Source of the DNA: DASUBV01 sp036510065
GTDB taxonomy: Bacteria; Actinomycetota; Actinomycetes; Streptosporangiales; Streptosporangiaceae
DNA: 64,000 nt
Assembly: GCA_036510065.1 (NCBI GenBank)
Contig: DATCEO010000166.1
Coordinates: forward strand, 1-64,000
Reading direction: 5' to 3'
In this document: piece after piece, positions 43,253-51,104 of the stretch
How positions within the stretch are numbered: the stretch's first letter is position 1
How the letters are laid out: the number at the start of each line of letters is the position of its first letter
Notes under the pieces: model-generated
Databases searched by the model: none
Told to the model about the DNA's origin: nothing
Seen by the model: the letters and a program-made list of their open reading frames with translations, nothing else
Made by a program: the position numbers and the translations under genes

Positions 43253-44797
43253 TCAGGCCCCCGCGGTCTCGATGATCTCCACCTCGCCGTCGGCCTCGAC
43301 GCTGATGCTGCCTGCCTGCACCGGGCTGGCGGGCTGGGCCGGGCCGCGCATCCGGATAGCCAGCAGGACGACGAGCAGCGCGCACAGGTCGAAGGCGGCG
43401 GCCACGGTAAAGGCCGTGGCCATGCCGCGGGTCAGGATGTGGTCCGCCTGTACCGCCGGCCCGGCATGCGCGAGCGGGTGCCGGGCCGCCGCCCGGCTGG
43501 CGGTGCCGTACACCGTGACCAGGATCGACAGCCCAAGCGCGCCGCCGACCTGCTGGGTGACATTCACCATGCTCGCGGCGGCGCCCGAGTCCTCCGGCGC
43601 CACCCCGGCCAGCGACGTGAGGGTGAGCGGAACGAAGGCCAGGCCCATTCCCCCGCCCAGCAGCAGCATCGGGCCCAGCACGCCGGACAGGTAGGTGGAG
43701 CCGGGCGAGAGCTGGCCCAGCCACGCCATTCCGGCCACGGCCGGGATGAGCCCGGCGACCATCAGCGGCTTAGGCCCGAACCGGGGGATAAGAACCGGCG
43801 CCAGGCGCGACACGGCGAAGAGCGCGGCCGTCATGGGCAGGAACGCCAGCCCGGCCAGCAGCGGGCTCAGGCCGAGCACCTCCTGGACGAACTGCGTGAG
43901 GAAGAAGAACATCCCGAACATGCCGGCCACCAGGAGCAGGCGCACGACGTAGGAGGCCGAGCGGCTGCGGTCGGTGAACAGGCGCAGCGGCGTGATCGGC
44001 TGCGGGGACCTGGTCTCGATCGCGACGAACGTCGCCAGCAGTACCGCCGCCGCGGCGAAGGCGGCGAGGGTGAGCGAGTCGCTCCAGCCGCTCGACGCCG
44101 CCCGGATGAACGCGTAGACCAGCGCGGACATACCCAGGGTCGAGGTGAGCGCCCCGCCGAGATCCAGCTTGCCGGGCTGCCGGGGGGACTCGGCAATGAA
44201 GCGCGGCCCGATCAGCAGCACGGCGATGCCGATGGGCACGTTGATGAACAGCACCCACCGCCAGGAGAACCACTCGGTGATCACTCCGCCGAGTACCAGG
44301 CCGAGCGAGCCGCCTCCCATGACAACGGCGGTGAACAGGCCGAGGGCCCGAGTCCGCTCCCGGCCGTCGGGAAACCCGGACACGATGATGGCCAGCACGG
44401 CCGGCGTGGCGATCGCGCCGCCGACGCCCTGCGCGGCGCGCGCCACCAGCAGCCAGGACGCGGTCGTGGCCAGGCCGCCGGCCAGCGAGGCGGCCGTGAA
44501 CAGGGCCAGTCCGATGAGAAAGACGCGCCGCCGGCCGAAGATGTCCCCGGCGCGGCCGCCGAGCAGCAGCAGGCCGCCGAAGGTCAGTGCGTAGGCGTTG
44601 AGGACCCAGGACAAGCTGGCCGCCGTGAAGTGCAGGCCGGTGGCGATGCTGGGCAGGGCGATATTCACGACCGAGAGATCCAGCACGATCATCAGCTGGG
44701 CCCCCAGCATGATGGCCAGGGTGATGCCGGGTCGCTGACGGCGCCGGGCGGCCGCCCGGCCAGTCTGGACGGGCGTGGTCAGAGCGTGCGAAGGCAT
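43253..44797 (-). CDS. MFS drug-efflux transporter, DHA2 (EmrB/QacA) family
   Basis: 514 residues with about 14 membrane segments. Motif A-like GGRAGDIFGRRRVFLIG follows helix 2; motif C-like GLVLGGVITEWFSWRW, FINVPIGIAV lies in helix 5. Proton-driven export of small toxic compounds is the family role. It is divergent from a TetR regulator over 171 bases that hold two near-identical palindromes, so it should be derepressed by its substrate. Confidence 0.9.
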   Translation of the reverse strand: MPSHALTTPVQTGRAAARRRQRPGITLAIMLGAQLMIVLDLSVVNIALPSIATGLHFTAASLSWVLNAYALTFGGLLLLGGRAGDIFGRRRVFLIGLALFTAASLAGGLATTASWLLVARAAQGVGGAIATPAVLAIIVSGFPDGRERTRALGLFTAVVMGGGSLGLVLGGVITEWFSWRWVLFINVPIGIAVLLIGPRFIAESPRQPGKLDLGGALTSTLGMSALVYAFIRAASSGWSDSLTLAAFAAAAVLLATFVAIETRSPQPITPLRLFTDRSRSASYVVRLLLVAGMFGMFFFLTQFVQEVLGLSPLLAGLAFLPMTAALFAVSRLAPVLIPRFGPKPLMVAGLIPAVAGMAWLGQLSPGSTYLSGVLGPMLLLGGGMGLAFVPLTLTSLAGVAPEDSGAAASMVNVTQQVGGALGLSILVTVYGTASRAAARHPLAHAGPAVQADHILTRGMATAFTVAAAFDLCALLVVLLAIRMRGPAQPASPVQAGSISVEADGEVEIIETAGA

Positions 44798-44880
44798 GGG
44801 TTCCTTCCCGAGGAAGTTATGCGGAGAATGCCGCGCGGCGCAGGCCTGGCGAGCGCGGCCGAAGCTGAGTAACCTTGATA

Positions 44881-44895
44881 CGGAGGATCCCTCCG
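44881..44895. promoter_or_regulatory. TetR-type operator CGGAGGATCCCTCCG
   Basis: Six-base inverted arms (CGGAGG/CCTCCG) around ATC, in the MFS-TetR divergent region, 84 bases upstream of the MFS start. Confidence 0.75.
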
Positions 44896-44904
44896 GTAAC
44901 TATA

Positions 44905-44919
44905 CGGAGGTACCCTCCG
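44905..44919. promoter_or_regulatory. second TetR-type operator CGGAGGTACCCTCCG
   Basis: Same arms as the site at 44881, centre TAC, offset by 24 bases. Two copies in a divergent promoter suggest cooperative binding by the adjacent TetR protein and control of both genes. Confidence 0.75.
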
Positions 44920-44968
44920 GTTTGGCAAGCGCGGCAGCACCGTCGCGATCGGCACTGTGAGGTGAGGG

Positions 44969-45577
44969 ATGGGGGCGACGACGCAGTCGGCTCCGGGTAC
45001 GGCGGCGAAACGGCCGCTGCGCGCCGACGCCCGGCGCAACTACGAGCATCTGCTGGCACGGGCCGCCGAGGCCTTCGCCGAGCGGGGTGCCGACGACGTC
45101 TCCCTGGAGGAGATCGCGCGGCGGGCAGGCGTCGGCATCGGTACCCTGTACCGCCACTTCCCGACCCGGCAGGCGCTGCTCGAGGCCGTCTACCGCGACC
45201 AGGTCGAGGCGCTGGACCGGAAGGCGGGCGAGCTGCTCACCGCCGACTCACCAGGCGCCGCCCTCGCGGAGTGGCTGGCGGCGCTGACCGCCTTCGGCAG
45301 CACCAAGCGGTCCATGAACACCTCCCTGCTGGCCATGCTCGGCAGGGAATCGGAGCTGTTCACCTCGTGCGGCGCGATGCTGCGCGACGGGACGACGGCC
45401 CTGCTGACCCGGGCCCAGGAAGCCGGCGTCGCGCGCACCGACGTCGTCGGCACCGACGTGCTCCGCCTGGTGCACGGCCTGATGCTGGCCGCCGACACCC
45501 CCGGGGACGCAGGCCAGGCCGACCGGATGCTCTCGCTGGTCGTAGCCGGGCTGATGATTAACCCCGAACGCCCGTAG
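44969..45577 (+). CDS. TetR-family transcriptional repressor of the adjacent exporter
   Basis: 202 residues from ATG 44969 (GAGGTGAGGG upstream). The N-terminal helix-turn-helix is canonical: AFAERGADDVSLEEIARRAG followed by VGIGTLYRHFPTRQALLEAV. The C-terminal ligand domain resembles the SbtR/YcdC-like group (LAEWLAALTAFGSTKRSM). It very likely binds the two CGGAGG-N3-CCTCCG palindromes, autoregulating and repressing the MFS gene. Confidence 0.9.
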   Translation: MGATTQSAPGTAAKRPLRADARRNYEHLLARAAEAFAERGADDVSLEEIARRAGVGIGTLYRHFPTRQALLEAVYRDQVEALDRKAGELLTADSPGAALAEWLAALTAFGSTKRSMNTSLLAMLGRESELFTSCGAMLRDGTTALLTRAQEAGVARTDVVGTDVLRLVHGLMLAADTPGDAGQADRMLSLVVAGLMINPERP

Positions 45578-45829
45578 CTGTGCGTGCCTTGCCGTTGTGC
45601 CCGTTTCCTCGCCGCGGGCCGGTTGTGCCCCCGCCCCCGGCCCATCGCGCGGTGGCTCATGGCGCCGCCGCCGCCGCCGCTGGCAGTTGCCCACCGGGCG
45701 GACAGTTGGCTGGCTTGATTCACTATCCGTGCTCAAGCCGGCCCGGTAGAACTGGCATGACAGCGATCGAGCTGGGTAACTCGGGCTTTCGCTGAGGGCA
45801 CCTTGCCCGCGGCCCGCAGGACGGAGGAC

Positions 45830-46075
45830 ATGGTGAGCATTCCGGAGACAAGTGAAGGTTCCGTCGACCTGAACGAGGCTGCCCGGCAACTTGAGCTCGC
45901 GATTCACGATGCCCGAGTCTCCTTTGACTGCACCGGCCTGGCGGACCTGGACCGGGCCCACACCTTCGCGATCACGGCCCGGGCGGCGATCGACTCGGCC
46001 GAGCACCTGCTCCGGGCGGCCCTCACCTCACGGCAGGTCATCCAGCCCGACATGGACCACCTAGCGGACAGCTAA
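45830..46075 (+). CDS. small hypothetical protein
   Basis: 81 residues from ATG 45830, decided by ACGGAGGAC directly upstream. The sequence is acidic and helical (LNEAARQLELAIHDARV, LDRAHTFAITARAAIDSAEH) with no membrane segment or recognised domain. The 250 bases before it hold nothing recognisable beyond GC-rich leader. Expression is plausible given the good ribosome site and codon use. Confidence 0.6.
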   Translation: MVSIPETSEGSVDLNEAARQLELAIHDARVSFDCTGLADLDRAHTFAITARAAIDSAEHLLRAALTSRQVIQPDMDHLADS

Positions 46076-46139
46076 AGGGCGGGCGCTGGCCCCACCCGCC
46101 ACCTCAGCCACACCCGCCACCGGTGCCGTCGCCGCCCAA

Positions 46140-46192
46140 TTAGCGCGGGGATTTCTCAGCGTCCTCGACTGGGCTGAGAAATCCCGCGCTAA
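46140..46192. terminator. long stem-loop with near-perfect 20-bp arms
   Basis: Arms at 46140-46160 and 46173-46192 (TTAGCGCGGG... / ...CCCGCGCTAA) pair over 20 positions with one bulged G and a 12-base loop. It lies 64 bases after the small hypothetical gene and 103 before the broken AbiEi-like gene. It could terminate transcription, but arm length and exactness also fit a small palindromic mobile repeat. Confidence 0.5.
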
Positions 46193-46295
46193 TGCGGCGA
46201 ATGGCTTTATCCACAGACTGGGCGGCTTGCGGTTTTCGTCCACCGGCTCGGAATCGCGGCGGCGGGGTGGCCGATGGCCGCCGAGTATGGCCAGT

Positions 46296-47014
46296 ATGTC
46301 GGTCGATCTCAGCGAGGACATCCGGCTACTGATAGCCGCGCAATCGGAAGCTATCGCGCGCTGGCAGGCCCCGACCGTCGGGCTGGACACCACTGTGATC
46401 GATGCTCAGCCGCGGCTGGGCAGGTGGCAGCCGCTCTACCGGGGCGTCTACGCGGCCTTTACTGGTGTCCGCCCCGCGGCCGTGCTTCCTGTGGGGCGCC
46501 GTGCTCAGAGCCGGGCCCGGTTTCGGCCTGGCTGATCTCTGCCTGCGCCAGGCGCCGCGCTACGCCCGTAGCTTTGCAGGCGGCGATCCAGGCGCGGCCG
46601 CGGATACGCTGGCGCGCCGCGCTGGCTGGCGCGCTGGAGGACATCGGGAACGGCATCCGCTCGGTGCTGGAGTACCGCTACGCACGAGCAGTCGAGCGGC
46701 CCCACGGCCTCCCCGCCGCCAGGCCGCAGGCCCGAGTGCCTCGCGGCCCGCGGCCTCACTACTTCGACAACCTCTATGCGGACTTCGGCGTGGCCGTGGA
46801 ACTCGATGGCCGGGCCGCCCATCGGCCCGAAGACCGCTGGGCAGATACCCCTCGGGACAACTTCTTCGCCGGTGTCGGCATTGTCACGCTTCGCTACGGG
46901 TGGGCTGATGTCACCGAGCGCCCCTGCCAGGTAGCCGCGGAGGTGGGCCAGGTACTGCGGGAGCGTGGCTGGACCGGCACGGTGTCCCGGTGCGGGCTGG
47001 CCTGCGGCTGCTGA
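46296..47014 (+). pseudogene. AbiEi-like / DUF559-type endonuclease-fold protein gene, decayed
   Basis: Starts at ATG 46296 with MSVDLSEDIRLLIAAQSEAI and LYRGVYAAFTGV, the N-terminal winged-helix of AbiEi-type proteins. The match then jumps to a second frame (FLWGAVLRAGPG, near 46490-46530) and a third frame from about 46575 (RIRWRAALAGALEDIGNGIR, SVLEYRYARAVERPHGLPAA, VAVELDGRAAHRPEDRW, VTLRYGWADVTERPCQVAAE). The C-terminal part is the restriction-endonuclease-like DUF559/VSR fold. About 60-100 residues in the middle are missing besides the frameshifts, so it is non-functional. This family is multicopy in many actinomycetes. Confidence 0.65.
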
Positions 47015-47074
47015 GCCCCCAGCGCGGCAGATATCGGGAGCTGGCTGGGCGGCCGGCCATCTAAGCTCGGCAGC

Positions 47075-48313
47075 GTGGCAAGTGTGGAAGATGTGGTGGC
47101 GGCCTGCGGCACGGCGGCGGCCGGCGGAGCGCGGAGCATTGCGGTCGCGCCGGATGAGGTCATCGACAAGGCGCTGCGCGGGCTGGCCGGACTGCTGAGC
47201 GAGCGCGCGCCGGAGCTCCTGGCCGCCAATGCTGCCGACGTCGCGGCCGGCGAGGCGGCCGGCCTGGGTGACGGCCTGCTGGACCGGCTCCGCCTTGACG
47301 AGGCCCGGATCGCCGACATGGCCGCTCAGATCGGGCTGCTAGCCGATGCCGGCTACCCGCCAGAGGAGACCGCCGTCGGCGAACTGCCGGGCGGCCTGGT
47401 CCTGAGCGAGCGCCGGGTGCCGGTCGGAGTGATCGGCGCGAACTACGAGGCGCGGCCGAATGTCACGATCGACGTCGCGTCCCAGCTGCTGAAGTCGCGC
47501 AACGCTGGCGTGCTCCGGACGGGCGCCGCGGCGCTCAAGTCGGCGGCGGCCCTGTTCGATCACGCCATCGCGCCCGCGCTGAGTGCCGCCGGGCTGGATC
47601 CTGGCGGGCTTCAGCTCGTCCGATCGGCTGACCGGCGGGCGGCGGAGGCTCTCGTCAGCCTGCCAGCCCTGATCCCGCTGGTGATCCTGCGCGGCAGCGG
47701 CGAGACCACCCGGCTGCTCGCGGCGCAGGCCGCGCGCCATGGCGTGCGGACGCTCGCCCACGCTGACGGCGGCGGCGTGCTGTACCTCGACCGGGCGGCC
47801 GACCCGGCCCTGGCGCGGCAGGTGATCACGGCGAGCCTGGACCGGCTCGGCGTCTGCAACCGGCTGAACCTGCTGCTCATCTGCGCCGACGCCTGGGACG
47901 AGCTCCTGCCCCCGGCGGTCGAGGCCATGCGGACCCGGGGCGTGACGCCGTCGCTGCCGCCCCATGACCAGCCGCTGGGCTATGAGTGGGCGCTGAGTGA
48001 CGGGCGCGAGGCGACCGTCACCGTTAGCCCGGCCGCCGGCCCCGCCGAGGCCGCCGAGCTGGCCAATGCCCAGACTTCCGGCCTGGCGGCCGCCATCATT
48101 ACGACCGACGCCGAGGCGGCCGGGGAGTTCCTGCGCAGCTACCGGGGGACCGGGGCGTTCTGGAACACCAGCACCCGGCTCCTGGACGGGTTCAAGCTAC
48201 GGGGCGTGCCCGAGACGGGCATCAATGTCGATCACGTCCCCGGCCCGCGCGGGCCGGTGACCTTCCAGGACCTCTGCCTGCGCCAGTTTGTCGTGCGTCC
48301 CGGGGCGGCATGA
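47075..48313 (+). CDS. gamma-glutamyl phosphate reductase (ProA)-like protein, divergent
   Basis: 412 residues from GTG 47075. ProA reduces gamma-glutamyl phosphate with NADPH to the semialdehyde. The fold is kept: VGVIGANYEARPNVTIDVAS, catalytic-Cys loop LDRLGVCNRLN (Cys261), and C-terminal FWNTSTRLLDGFKLRGVPE. Two conserved blocks are changed: the usual IPRGG-K-x-LI reads ILRGSGETTRLL, and HLEGNCHVYVD reads HADGGGVLYLD. It may therefore be a paralogue for another acyl phosphate. Its stop overlaps the kinase ATG (ATGA), reversing the usual proB-proA order. Confidence 0.8.
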   Translation: MASVEDVVAACGTAAAGGARSIAVAPDEVIDKALRGLAGLLSERAPELLAANAADVAAGEAAGLGDGLLDRLRLDEARIADMAAQIGLLADAGYPPEETAVGELPGGLVLSERRVPVGVIGANYEARPNVTIDVASQLLKSRNAGVLRTGAAALKSAAALFDHAIAPALSAAGLDPGGLQLVRSADRRAAEALVSLPALIPLVILRGSGETTRLLAAQAARHGVRTLAHADGGGVLYLDRAADPALARQVITASLDRLGVCNRLNLLLICADAWDELLPPAVEAMRTRGVTPSLPPHDQPLGYEWALSDGREATVTVSPAAGPAEAAELANAQTSGLAAAIITTDAEAAGEFLRSYRGTGAFWNTSTRLLDGFKLRGVPETGINVDHVPGPRGPVTFQDLCLRQFVVRPGAA

Positions 48314-49614
48314 CCGTGCGCTCCATGGTGGTCAAGATCGGCTCCAGCTCGGTGACCCGGTCCACCGGACCCGACCCCGTCGTCCTCACCTCGGCTCTCG
48401 ACGCCGCGCTGAACGCCCGGTCGCTCGGCTGGAACGTGGTCCTGGTCTCCTCCGGAGCTGTGGCGTCCGGCTCGGCCTATCTCGCGCGGACCGCCGAGAT
48501 CGGCTCCTCCGCCCGGCTGGCCGCCGCGGTGGGCCAGCCGTTCCTGATGGACATCTACCGGTCGGTGTCCGAGGTATCGGGCCGGCATGTCTGCCAGGTG
48601 CTGATCTCGGAGAGCGACCTGAAATCGCCGCGGGCCATGTCGTCGGTCTGCGCGGTCCTGGACGAGTGCGGGCGAGCCGGGGTGATCCCCATCGTCAACG
48701 GCAACGACGTAACCGACATGCGCGGCTCCGACAATGACGGGATAGCCGTGGCCCTGGCCGTGTCGAGCGGCGCCGACAAGCTGCTGCTGCTCACCGACGT
48801 TCCCGGCGTGCAGCGTTCCGGGATTCAGCTACCGGATCTCGCGGCCGCGGACACGCGTGGCGTTCAGACGAGCATGGCCGGGACGGGCCGCGGCGGCATG
48901 CGGTCGAAGCTGCGCGCGGCGGAGCTGGCCGCCTACAACGGAATCGAGACGCATATCGCCAGTGCCCGGCTGCCGGGCGTTATCACGCGGTGTGTCAAGG
49001 ACGAGCCCGTGGGCACCCGGATCATGGTCGCCCGGGAGCGCTTCCCGGCCGAGTCCCGGTGGATCTCCGGCGTGGCCATGAGTCACGGTTCCATCGTCAT
49101 TAACCGGCCCGCCGAGGACAGCATCCGGGCCGGTGCGAGCCTGTTCGCGTCCGGCATCAAGAAGGTGGAGGGCAATTTCGCCGGGGGCGACGTGATCGAA
49201 GTGATCACGCCGTCCGGGCGTCTCGTCGCCCGGGGAGTGTCCAAGGTCTCCGCCACCTTGATGGGCCTCATCCGGGCGATGCGCACCGACGAGATTGCCG
49301 TCGTGATGACGGAGATCCTGGACAAGTTCCTGCGCGGCGCCGCGCCCGGCGTGCCCGCCGGACCGGCCCCCGGCGGCGACGAGCTGGCCGGCCTGCGCGC
49401 GCCCGTGGTCAAGGCGCTCGAGCTCGTGGAGAGTCACGGGTATGAGCTCACGCGCAAGCTGGCCCTCGAGATCATGAACCTCTTCCCGTCCGCGACAGTC
49501 GAGGCCATGCTGGACACCCGCCGGGACGAGGGCCGCCGCCACCTGCGCGAGCGTTATAGCAGGCTGTCCAGCGACCTGAGCTTCATCGACCGCCAGCGCC
49601 TGGTCGTCTTCTAG
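48310..49614 (+). CDS. glutamate 5-kinase (ProB)-like protein with C-terminal extension
   Basis: 434 residues. Amino-acid-kinase domain: VVKIGSSSVT, VVLVSSGAVASGSAYL, DNDGIAVALAVSSGADKLLL, GTGRGGMRSKLRAAELAA; then a PUA domain (SLFASGIKKVEGNFAGGDVI, GRLVARGVSKVSA). The glutamate-site motif, usually N-E-N-D, reads NGNDVTD, losing the Glu. After the PUA domain there are about 65 extra residues (RKLALEIMNLFPSATVEAML, LSSDLSFIDRQRLVVF) not found in ordinary ProB. It would phosphorylate the gamma-carboxyl of glutamate or an analogue for the ProA-like partner, whose stop overlaps its start. Confidence 0.8.
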   Translation: MTVRSMVVKIGSSSVTRSTGPDPVVLTSALDAALNARSLGWNVVLVSSGAVASGSAYLARTAEIGSSARLAAAVGQPFLMDIYRSVSEVSGRHVCQVLISESDLKSPRAMSSVCAVLDECGRAGVIPIVNGNDVTDMRGSDNDGIAVALAVSSGADKLLLLTDVPGVQRSGIQLPDLAAADTRGVQTSMAGTGRGGMRSKLRAAELAAYNGIETHIASARLPGVITRCVKDEPVGTRIMVARERFPAESRWISGVAMSHGSIVINRPAEDSIRAGASLFASGIKKVEGNFAGGDVIEVITPSGRLVARGVSKVSATLMGLIRAMRTDEIAVVMTEILDKFLRGAAPGVPAGPAPGGDELAGLRAPVVKALELVESHGYELTRKLALEIMNLFPSATVEAMLDTRRDEGRRHLRERYSRLSSDLSFIDRQRLVVF

Positions 49615-49673
49615 CCGGAGTCAGGCATCTCAGCGGGCAGTCCCGCTGCCGCGGCGGCTTCGCTGGGCCCAGG

Positions 49674-51101
49674 TCAGATCTTGGTGAAGTGCTGGAAGCA
49701 TTCCCAGGCGATGTCGTGCTCGGCGAAGGCAGCCGCCTCAGAGCGCCTGACCGCCAGGTAGGCGCTGGACCGCAGCGATCCGAGTGCCGACATCAGCAGC
49801 TTGTCCGCCTCCAGCGCATCCAGGGCTTCGCCGAGCGTCTGCGGCAGGCGATGGGCGCCCAGAGCCGCGCGCTCCGACTCGGACAAGGTAGCGGGGTCGA
49901 CGTTGACCGGCTCGCCCGGATCGAGCTGGCGGCGGACGCCGTCCAGGCCGGCGTGGATGAACGCGCCGAGGGCGAGGTAGGGATTGGCGCTGGAGTCGGA
50001 CGGCTTGAGCTCGAGGTTCACCGAGCTGTCGGGGCCGCTGCCCAGCGGGGAACAAATTCGCACGGCCGCCTCGCGGTTGTCCATCCCGTAGACCGTGAAC
50101 GCGCTGCTCCAGAACTGCGGCTGCAGCCGCCGGTAGCTGTTCACGCTGGCGCAGGTGAGCGCCACGAGCGCGGGCAGGTGCGCGAGCAGGCCGCCGATGA
50201 AGTGATAACCGGCCGCCGACAGGCCATAACGGCCGCCCGGGTCGGCGAACACGGCCCGGCCGGTCGCCAGCTCGGTCAGCGAGGCATGCAGGTGGGTGCC
50301 GTTGCCGGTCTGATCCGGGATGGGCTTGGGCGCCAGGCTGGCCCACAGGCCATGCCGGAAGGCGACGCCGCGCACCGTCTCCCGGTACAGCACGTGGTTG
50401 TCGGCGGCGCGCAGCGCGGGGGCGTGCCGGATCACCACCTCCTGCTGGCCGTGGCCGAGCTCGGGGTAGTAGTGCTCGACCGCGAGGCCCTGCGCTCGCA
50501 GCGCGGCCACCAGGTCAATGATGTAGTCGTGGGCGATGTCGAACCCGGTGCCCGAGTAGCAGAGGCTGTCATCGACCGGGACGAGCTGGTCCGGGCCGCC
50601 CTCGGGATCGGCCGTCCGCCTGCCCAGGGTGAACTCGGGCTCGAACGAGGCCGACATGGCATAGCCCTCGGCGGCGAGCTCGCCGATGGCCTGGCGCAGG
50701 AAAGTCCGGGCGCAGCCGTCCCAGGGCTGCCCGCCGGGCTGGACCTGGTCGGCCAGCATCGCGCCGGCGCCGGGCGCGTAGGGGAGCGGCACCAGCGTGG
50801 TGGGGTCCGGCCGTAGCCGGATCTCGCCCACCGGGCCCATGCCGTCCACGGGCTGCAGCGAGTCCAGCATCGACATGGCCATCATGGCCACCGTGTGACC
50901 GATCCCGCTGGTGATGCGCTCGGCGAGAAACTGCCGGGTAGCGGCCTTGCCCCGGATGATCCCGCCGTGGTCGGCGTACAGGAAGCGGACGAGCTGCAGC
51001 CCGTCGGCGTCGGCCCGGGCCAGGGCGGCCTCGGCCGCGTGCTTGGCGTCGGTCTCCGCCGGGCTGGGGGCCGGGGGAGCGCCTGAGGTTCCCGCTGTCA
51101 T
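49674..51101 (-). CDS. glutamine-synthetase-like gamma-glutamyl-amide ligase (GlnA3/GlnA4/PuuA type)
   Basis: 475 residues. GS catalytic fold: MSASFEPEFTL, ELGHGQQEVVIRHAPALRAA, GNGTHLHASL (ATP/Mg site), NREAAVRI and ELKPSDSSANPYLALGA. The flap that in true glutamine synthetase reads PGYEAP, with the ammonium-closing Glu, is QPQFWSSAF here, as expected for ligases joining glutamate to amines rather than ammonia. No adenylylation-site tail of GlnA type is seen. It is convergent with the ProB-like gene (59-base gap); the MFS stop is only 3 bases from its start, so both leftward genes may be one unit. Confidence 0.85.
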   Translation of the reverse strand: MTAGTSGAPPAPSPAETDAKHAAEAALARADADGLQLVRFLYADHGGIIRGKAATRQFLAERITSGIGHTVAMMAMSMLDSLQPVDGMGPVGEIRLRPDPTTLVPLPYAPGAGAMLADQVQPGGQPWDGCARTFLRQAIGELAAEGYAMSASFEPEFTLGRRTADPEGGPDQLVPVDDSLCYSGTGFDIAHDYIIDLVAALRAQGLAVEHYYPELGHGQQEVVIRHAPALRAADNHVLYRETVRGVAFRHGLWASLAPKPIPDQTGNGTHLHASLTELATGRAVFADPGGRYGLSAAGYHFIGGLLAHLPALVALTCASVNSYRRLQPQFWSSAFTVYGMDNREAAVRICSPLGSGPDSSVNLELKPSDSSANPYLALGAFIHAGLDGVRRQLDPGEPVNVDPATLSESERAALGAHRLPQTLGEALDALEADKLLMSALGSLRSSAYLAVRRSEAAAFAEHDIAWECFQHFTKI

Positions 51102-51104
51102 GAG

